DNA from: Bacteroidota bacterium
Lineage (GTDB): Bacteria; Bacteroidota; Kryptoniia; Kryptoniales; JAKASW01
Direction: 5' to 3'
DNA length: 11,581 nt
NCBI GenBank assembly: GCA_021796055.1
Contig: JAJYOS010000106.1
Coordinates: 1-11,581 of the forward strand
The translations under genes and the position numbers were made by a program. Below, piece after piece: positions 7,335 through 11,581 of the stretch; the first letter of the stretch is position 1; each line of letters begins with the position of its first letter. The notes under the pieces were generated by a model. The model worked only from the letters and a program-made list of their open reading frames with translations, was not told where the DNA came from and did no database searches.

Positions 7335-8405
7335 TTATTGAGTCGTTAGTTTAATCCTTGCCGCAAGGATGAGAGTATCCGCTCCGGCATAGGGGAAATA
7401 CAAATGATCCTGGAACACATATGCCCCGCAAATAAAGAGCACGTTATTTACCCCCAGCGATTTATTTCCGACCGTTTCACTACCGGTTTCTGGTCTCATG
7501 AAGAACTCTACCCTCTCCGTTACTTCCGGCTCTCCATCGCATTTCAATTTGCAGAGGCCGAGATCATATTCACGCGTGCCGTCCGGGTTGAAGTGGCCTG
7601 TGTGGTAAATGGCTAAATATTCGTTATTGCCGATCGGCAGTGGAGGCGCTCCGGCTCCGATCCACGACTTTCTAAACTTAGGTACCTCCGTTGCCGACAT
7701 CAACATCCCGTCGTCAACCCAATCCCCTGTCAGAGTTTCCGAATGGGCAAGGTGGACAGTCATCGGGTCACGCCCCTCCATCGGCCTGTGTAAAATACAA
7801 TAGGACCCGTTCAATTTTTCAGGAAAGAGAGCCGCATTCTTGTTATCGATCTCGTTGAGTTTGCCTTTCAAGGGTCCCTTTTTCTCCCATTTCACAAGAT
7901 CATCGGAGAACGCGATACAGATGTTGATCTTGTTCGAAGTCGATTCCGAATCATCCAAAGCTCGGTGGGAAGAATAGCCTGCGTAAAGCATCACGAACTT
8001 ATCGTCGATCCTGGTAATTCGCGGATCTTCGACTCCCAAATCTTCATAGTCAAATTCAGGTGTCATGATCGGCGCGGGATGACGGTAGATCAAGTTCAAG
8101 GTCGGAGTAAAGATTGCAATTCCAAATCTCGAACGACGATAATCTTCGGCCTTTGCAGGTCTCCCCTGCGCCCGATAGATCACAATGCAAATTCCTTTGA
8201 GCTCCTCCAGTTTCCCGGCAACAGGCTCAGGCAGAGAGAGAGACTCAGACACGCGGGCAATACTATCCCGGTCTTCCAGGAAGACACATGCCGGATTGAA
8301 TACGACTTCGTTTTCCCAATCATGGTACCGGACCGCTCTCAAGATTGGCCGCCCGCCGTTGAGGCGTTCAACTTTCATTTTGTCAACTGAGACACTAAGG
8401 TTCAT
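7335..8405 (-). CDS. GH130 beta-mannoside phosphorylase-type enzyme
   Basis: The 356-residue protein has the five-bladed propeller signatures of GH130. These are FNPACVF near residue 36, the catalytic block GVEDPRI with Asp127, KNAALFPEK (189-197), LHRP (205-208), and IGAGAPPL followed by YLAIYHTG. YFPYAGADTLILAARI closes the fold. GH130 enzymes phosphorolyse beta-mannosyl linkages, such as beta-1,4-mannooligosaccharides or Man-beta-1,4-GlcNAc, to mannose-1-phosphate; a few members are hydrolases. The HRP block suits phosphate binding, but the exact substrate cannot be told from sequence. It has no signal peptide and should be cytoplasmic. ATG 8405 is used; ATG 8378 (MKVERLNGG) is equally possible because neither has a clear ribosome-binding site. 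It follows the secreted six-hairpin gene by 31 bp and precedes beta-mannosidase, supporting one mannoside pathway. Confidence 0.92.
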   Translation of the reverse strand: MNLSVSVDKMKVERLNGGRPILRAVRYHDWENEVVFNPACVFLEDRDSIARVSESLSLPEPVAGKLEELKGICIVIYRAQGRPAKAEDYRRSRFGIAIFTPTLNLIYRHPAPIMTPEFDYEDLGVEDPRITRIDDKFVMLYAGYSSHRALDDSESTSNKINICIAFSDDLVKWEKKGPLKGKLNEIDNKNAALFPEKLNGSYCILHRPMEGRDPMTVHLAHSETLTGDWVDDGMLMSATEVPKFRKSWIGAGAPPLPIGNNEYLAIYHTGHFNPDGTREYDLGLCKLKCDGEPEVTERVEFFMRPETGSETVGNKSLGVNNVLFICGAYVFQDHLYFPYAGADTLILAARIKLTTQ

Positions 8406-8411
8406 TTATCA

Positions 8412-8434
8412 AACCGTGAATTTCTTAACCGTGA
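8412..8434 (-). repeat. Direct repeat upstream of the GH130 start
   Basis: The 8-mer TCACGGTT (minus-strand reading) occurs at 8427-8434 and 8412-8419, 15 bp apart, filling most of the 31-bp gap before the GH130 ATG. It could be a small regulatory site or a local duplication. It replaces the place where a Shine-Dalgarno would be expected. Confidence 0.35.
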
Positions 8435-8436
8435 GA

Positions 8437-9789
8437 TCAGCGGGAAGAGCGAGCCAATTTCGGTTCAAAGCCATTTGGAGTCATCTTCAGGCTAAGCACT
8501 CTTCCGTCAAAATCGTAATGATACTCTGCCGCATTTAATGAGGGAACGGAAGTCAGCGTGATCCTGTGAAAGGCCGCACGGACCCTGTGAAGCTCCACCA
8601 TCGTCAGAAGAGCTTCGATCGTCGATTCCGCGCCGGAATTCCTGTTTATACTCACCGAGTCGATGCTTCCGTCAAAGCACAGACCGGTTTTCTCGAAATA
8701 GAATCGGGCACCGGCGGTGTTGTTCCCGAAGAACCATGATGACAGGACACACGCGAGCGTCTTGTACTTAATGTCGTGAGTTATTTCGCAGGCCTCGACA
8801 GCTGCCGAAACTGCAGGCCGCACGTCATATGCTATCTGGCCGGAATAATCGAGACTGTCACCCTTCGAATCGCACGACCTGAAAAAGCGGGCTCCGGCCC
8901 ATCGGGGAAGAAAACAGTTGATATCGTTGATGGCTTTCCTGAACAATGTGCTGTCTCCGCTAAGGCGCGAATATTTCAGTATGGCTGCTGCCTGTGAATT
9001 CGCCCAGCCATGCCACCCTTCGCCGTTCGAGGCGAACATTCCGTATGGTGCTTCCCCGCAATCGCCTCTTTGGAGAGCAGCCATGCCCTCGCACAACTTC
9101 CCCGCCGCATGCATGTACTCCTTACGACCGGTGGCTTCATACGCCGCATTCAGGCCGAGCACTAGTTCAGAAGATGCATCCGCTCCGTCCCCGTACAGCA
9201 GCCAGGTTGGATTGCCGGACGCCGACAGCTTGCCGTAATTCCTGAGGAGCGAATCGACCTGCGGCATAGACCTTTTCACGGCATTTATGACATTCTCGAA
9301 CCGAGGTCGGTCGGTGTGTTTGTAATACACCGCGGCCTCTCCCAAAGCCCAGAGCGCACGGCCCGCCCACCAGCCAAAGTTTGCCACGCTGGTTCGACCG
9401 TCCGTGTTGATTACGACTTTCCCATCCTCATTCTTCACGAAATTATAAAAACAGCCGTTGGCAGTCTGCATCGCCAGGATGAATTGCACCAGGCCATTAA
9501 TTACGGTTTTATTCTCGTGTTTGTTAAACACTTCATTATAACGGATAAAAAGAACCGCAGCGCGAGCCGCGTCGTCCACGCAGGCAAAGCCTTCACCGTT
9601 CGCGACGACAGGCTTGTAAGTAGGATAATCGGCATATATGTCGACAACGGAGACCCTCTTCCCGTTCAGGTCGACATTTTGGATCAGCGAAAGAAGGTGA
9701 CTCATATTCACGCGGTATGGCTCCGAAGCTTCGGCGACTTTCAAGCTCACTAGGGCCAGAACGAAAACACTAATCCGCTTGATCGACAT
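8437..9789 (-). CDS. Secreted six-hairpin ((alpha/alpha)6-barrel) carbohydrate-active-like protein, specificity unknown
   Basis: With ATG 9789 the product is 450 residues and begins with a clear signal peptide, MSIKRISVFVLALVSLKVAEA, cleaved near AEA-S, so it should be periplasmic or exported. The body is helical with regularly spaced aromatic and acidic motifs: GEGFACVDDAAR (65-76), NFGWWAGRALWALGEA near 138-152, LLYGDGADASSEL near 197-209, and GEGWHGWANSQAAA (256-269). This pattern fits an (alpha/alpha)6 toroid like those of several glycosidase and lyase families, but I cannot assign a family. The VDD acidic pair and GWHGW are candidate active-site residues by analogy only. AGGAG at 9794-9798 supports this start; it overlaps the upstream gene by 20 bp, implying translational coupling. 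An ATG at 9807 would give a longer basic N-terminus. Its place before GH130 and GH2 suggests action on a mannose-containing glycan. Confidence 0.8.
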   Translation of the reverse strand: MSIKRISVFVLALVSLKVAEASEPYRVNMSHLLSLIQNVDLNGKRVSVVDIYADYPTYKPVVANGEGFACVDDAARAAVLFIRYNEVFNKHENKTVINGLVQFILAMQTANGCFYNFVKNEDGKVVINTDGRTSVANFGWWAGRALWALGEAAVYYKHTDRPRFENVINAVKRSMPQVDSLLRNYGKLSASGNPTWLLYGDGADASSELVLGLNAAYEATGRKEYMHAAGKLCEGMAALQRGDCGEAPYGMFASNGEGWHGWANSQAAAILKYSRLSGDSTLFRKAINDINCFLPRWAGARFFRSCDSKGDSLDYSGQIAYDVRPAVSAAVEACEITHDIKYKTLACVLSSWFFGNNTAGARFYFEKTGLCFDGSIDSVSINRNSGAESTIEALLTMVELHRVRAAFHRITLTSVPSLNAAEYHYDFDGRVLSLKMTPNGFEPKLARSSR

Positions 9790-11581
9790 TGATCTCCTGC
9801 ATTTCATCCTTGCCGAGGCTCAATTTAAAGTCTATCGAGTGCTCGTTCACGGGGATTGTGACACTGCCGGTGTATTCGTCGAAAGAGAAAGCGAAAAATT
9901 TCACGCCTATGTTGTCCGTAAACTTGAAGACCCGCAGTCCATCAATACGGCGAATATGTGTAAACACTCCGAGACGCGAAGGTAACTCCGATTCGATCTC
10001 GAGGTCGGAGTACAAAATTCCGTTATAGATGACTACGCTGAGTTTTTCACTTGAGATGGGGATATCGAATACACAAAGGAAACTCCAAGCCTGAGGCATC
10101 GAAGGCTCAATTTTCACGGAACCTTTTTCAACCTTCAGTCCGAGTAAGCCTTCAATTCCAAGCCATAGATACGTCGGAGGCATCCATGGGCTCATTCCCA
10201 TGCCCATGCTCATGAAAGTCTCGCCATGCAGCCTCTCGGGAAACTCGCCCGGGATGACATTTCCGAAGTCTCTTGGCGATGCGGACTCACTTATCGAATA
10301 GATCTTCTCCATCGCTTCTGCTACAACATCCGAATAGAACTCTTTGGAGGCCAAGGCAAACCATGCAGTCAGGTTCGGCCATATTCCCCCCATCAAGTTC
10401 ATTCCGAACTCGGGATCGTAAGTAGGATCGCTGGCAGCGACTGTTCGGGCTCCGTGTTTGGTCCACAGATCTTCGGAAAGGAGTCTATTTACGATTTTCA
10501 GCCTGACCTTCCTGTCCCCAATCTCGAAAAGGACGGGAAACACCAGATCTCCGGTAACGTCCCGATGAGGCACGCCCTTTTGGTCAATGTTCAGAAGAAA
10601 GAAGCCGTTTTCACCATCCCTCAGTTTTGACAGGATGTTCTGCTCGAGTCTCGCCGCTTCCCTCTCATATCTTTCCGACAATTTGCTCGCACCTACCATT
10701 TCCGCCAGCTCGGAGGCGGCTCTCAGAGCTTCGCAACATTCCGCGTTGATCTCGGTAACAAATCCTGAAAGGTTGTAATCATCAATGATATTTCTCCAGC
10801 TCGCGATCCCCTCGACATTTGTACCGGCGGCGGTGGAGTAGATGAGACCGTCCTTCATCTGGGACAGGATATAATCCACGGCGGGTACAGCCAGCTTAAA
10901 TGCCCGCATAACAAAATCGGGATCTCGGTCCAGATGCACATGGTGCCTGAGCGCCAGGATGAACAGAGGGGTGTCATCATTTATGTTTAAATTGTAATCG
11001 TGCAGCTCCGGAATGTTTTCGTCCGCGTGGATAAACTCGGTGAGTTTACCGTCGGGATGATAGCAATACTTCTCCGTCAGTTCCACGAGTTCCCGGGAGA
11101 AAGCCGGCCTGAAGTAGTCGGACCCCATCATGTACCAGGCCAAATCCCGCACAACAACTATATCCTGCGGAGGATCATTCGTGAATCCGAACCCGCTTCT
11201 GAATTTATGCTGCACGCGCAGCGTGTTTACTTTCGCCCAGTATACGCCTCTGTTTATTGTCCCGCTGGGAGTCAGGAACTCGGATGTTTTCAGCAGTTCC
11301 TCCAGCTTCGCCGATGACGCCGATTCATCATTCATTGGGCTCGCAAGTTCGACGAGAGAATCGGCTTGCTTTTCCCGGCCCAGATACAGCGCAATTTTGA
11401 ATGACCTAGATTCATGAGGGGACACAATCAAGGCGAACTGCAATTCTGCAGTCTTGTCGTCGGTAGCGTGGGAAATCGCGGGCTCTGAAAACCTGGCGAC
11501 AACGTTGTTGCCGCTCCCCACCTCGAGAGCAGTGAGCGATCCTGATGTATAAGTTATCACGAACTTTTTCGCGCTATCTTC
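9770..11581 (-). CDS. Six-hairpin glycosidase-like protein (amylo-1,6-glucosidase/GH63-like), 5' end beyond window
   Basis: The frame is open to the right edge; 603 residues are visible and the true start is outside. A GTG at 11560 is in frame, but seven more sense codons precede it, so it need not be the start. An N-terminal beta-rich part leads to an (alpha/alpha)6 barrel with RDLAWYM (visible residues 145-151), NDDTPLF (201-207), WRNIIDDY (262-269), TEINAE (276-281) and GGIWPN (398-403). A C-terminal beta region follows. This arrangement resembles amylo-alpha-1,6-glucosidase and GH63/GH37-like enzymes, where acidic residues in comparable positions do catalysis. Which sugar it cuts is not shown. 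Unlike the debranching-like gene at 1035-2864, its acidic motifs look intact. It is the most upstream gene seen of the mannoside operon and overlaps the next gene by 20 bp. A signal peptide, if any, is outside the window. Confidence 0.82.
   Translation of the reverse strand, partial: EDSAKKFVITYTSGSLTALEVGSGNNVVARFSEPAISHATDDKTAELQFALIVSPHESRSFKIALYLGREKQADSLVELASPMNDESASSAKLEELLKTSEFLTPSGTINRGVYWAKVNTLRVQHKFRSGFGFTNDPPQDIVVVRDLAWYMMGSDYFRPAFSRELVELTEKYCYHPDGKLTEFIHADENIPELHDYNLNINDDTPLFILALRHHVHLDRDPDFVMRAFKLAVPAVDYILSQMKDGLIYSTAAGTNVEGIASWRNIIDDYNLSGFVTEINAECCEALRAASELAEMVGASKLSERYEREAARLEQNILSKLRDGENGFFLLNIDQKGVPHRDVTGDLVFPVLFEIGDRKVRLKIVNRLLSEDLWTKHGARTVAASDPTYDPEFGMNLMGGIWPNLTAWFALASKEFYSDVVAEAMEKIYSISESASPRDFGNVIPGEFPERLHGETFMSMGMGMSPWMPPTYLWLGIEGLLGLKVEKGSVKIEPSMPQAWSFLCVFDIPISSEKLSVVIYNGILYSDLEIESELPSRLGVFTHIRRIDGLRVFKFTDNIGVKFFAFSFDEYTGSVTIPVNEHSIDFKLSLGKDEMQEINVDQAD

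Noticed and set aside
7965..8390. A 141-codon plus-strand frame
   Set aside because: It is antisense to GH130, including the catalytic block, and has no recognisable domain of its own.

Overview
The window looks like a chromosomal segment from a bacterium of the Bacteroidota/Chlorobiota (FCB) group, perhaps an Ignavibacteria-like lineage. This is an inference from gene content: a glycogen-debranching-like protein, a GH130/GH2 beta-mannoside cluster, and a TPR protein whose signal peptide ends in FCQ. No marker gene settles the taxonomy. Base composition is close to balanced. Several genes have recognisable Shine-Dalgarno sites, which agrees better with Chlorobi/Ignavibacteria than with classical Bacteroidetes.

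Layout. (1) 1-927, minus strand: 5' part of an exported tetratricopeptide-repeat protein running off the left edge. (2) 1035-2864, plus strand, divergent from it: a glycogen-debranching-enzyme-like protein interrupted by an in-frame TAG at codon 211. The usual active-site blocks are also eroded, so it is a pseudogene, a recoded gene or a pseudoenzyme. (3) 2923-3934, minus strand: a tight three-gene stress/redox operon, OsmC-like protein > glutaredoxin > GroES, with no groEL beside it. (4) 4084-4157, plus strand: tRNA-Arg(ACG). (5) 4158-4857: about 700 bp with no convincing gene but with short hairpins and a tandem TGTCACC motif. (6) 4858-11581, minus strand: a four-gene carbohydrate operon. 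In transcription order it holds a six-hairpin glycosidase-like protein (start beyond the right edge), a secreted six-hairpin protein of unknown specificity, a GH130 beta-mannoside phosphorylase-type enzyme and a GH2 beta-mannosidase.

How the genes fit together. The right-hand operon is best read as a beta-mannoside breakdown module. GH130 would phosphorolyse beta-mannosyl linkages to mannose-1-phosphate while GH2 releases mannose from non-reducing ends. The two (alpha/alpha)6-barrel proteins may trim or bind the parent glycan, one of them in the periplasm or outside the cell. No transporter or SusC/D pair lies in the window, so uptake must be encoded elsewhere. The OsmC-glutaredoxin-GroES operon links peroxide/thiol chemistry to a chaperonin co-factor.

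The points most worth a second look are the TAG-interrupted debranching homologue with lost catalytic motifs, the orphan groES in a redox operon, the unassigned secreted six-hairpin protein, and the gene-free stretch after the tRNA. I found no CRISPR array, intact insertion sequence or defence system.
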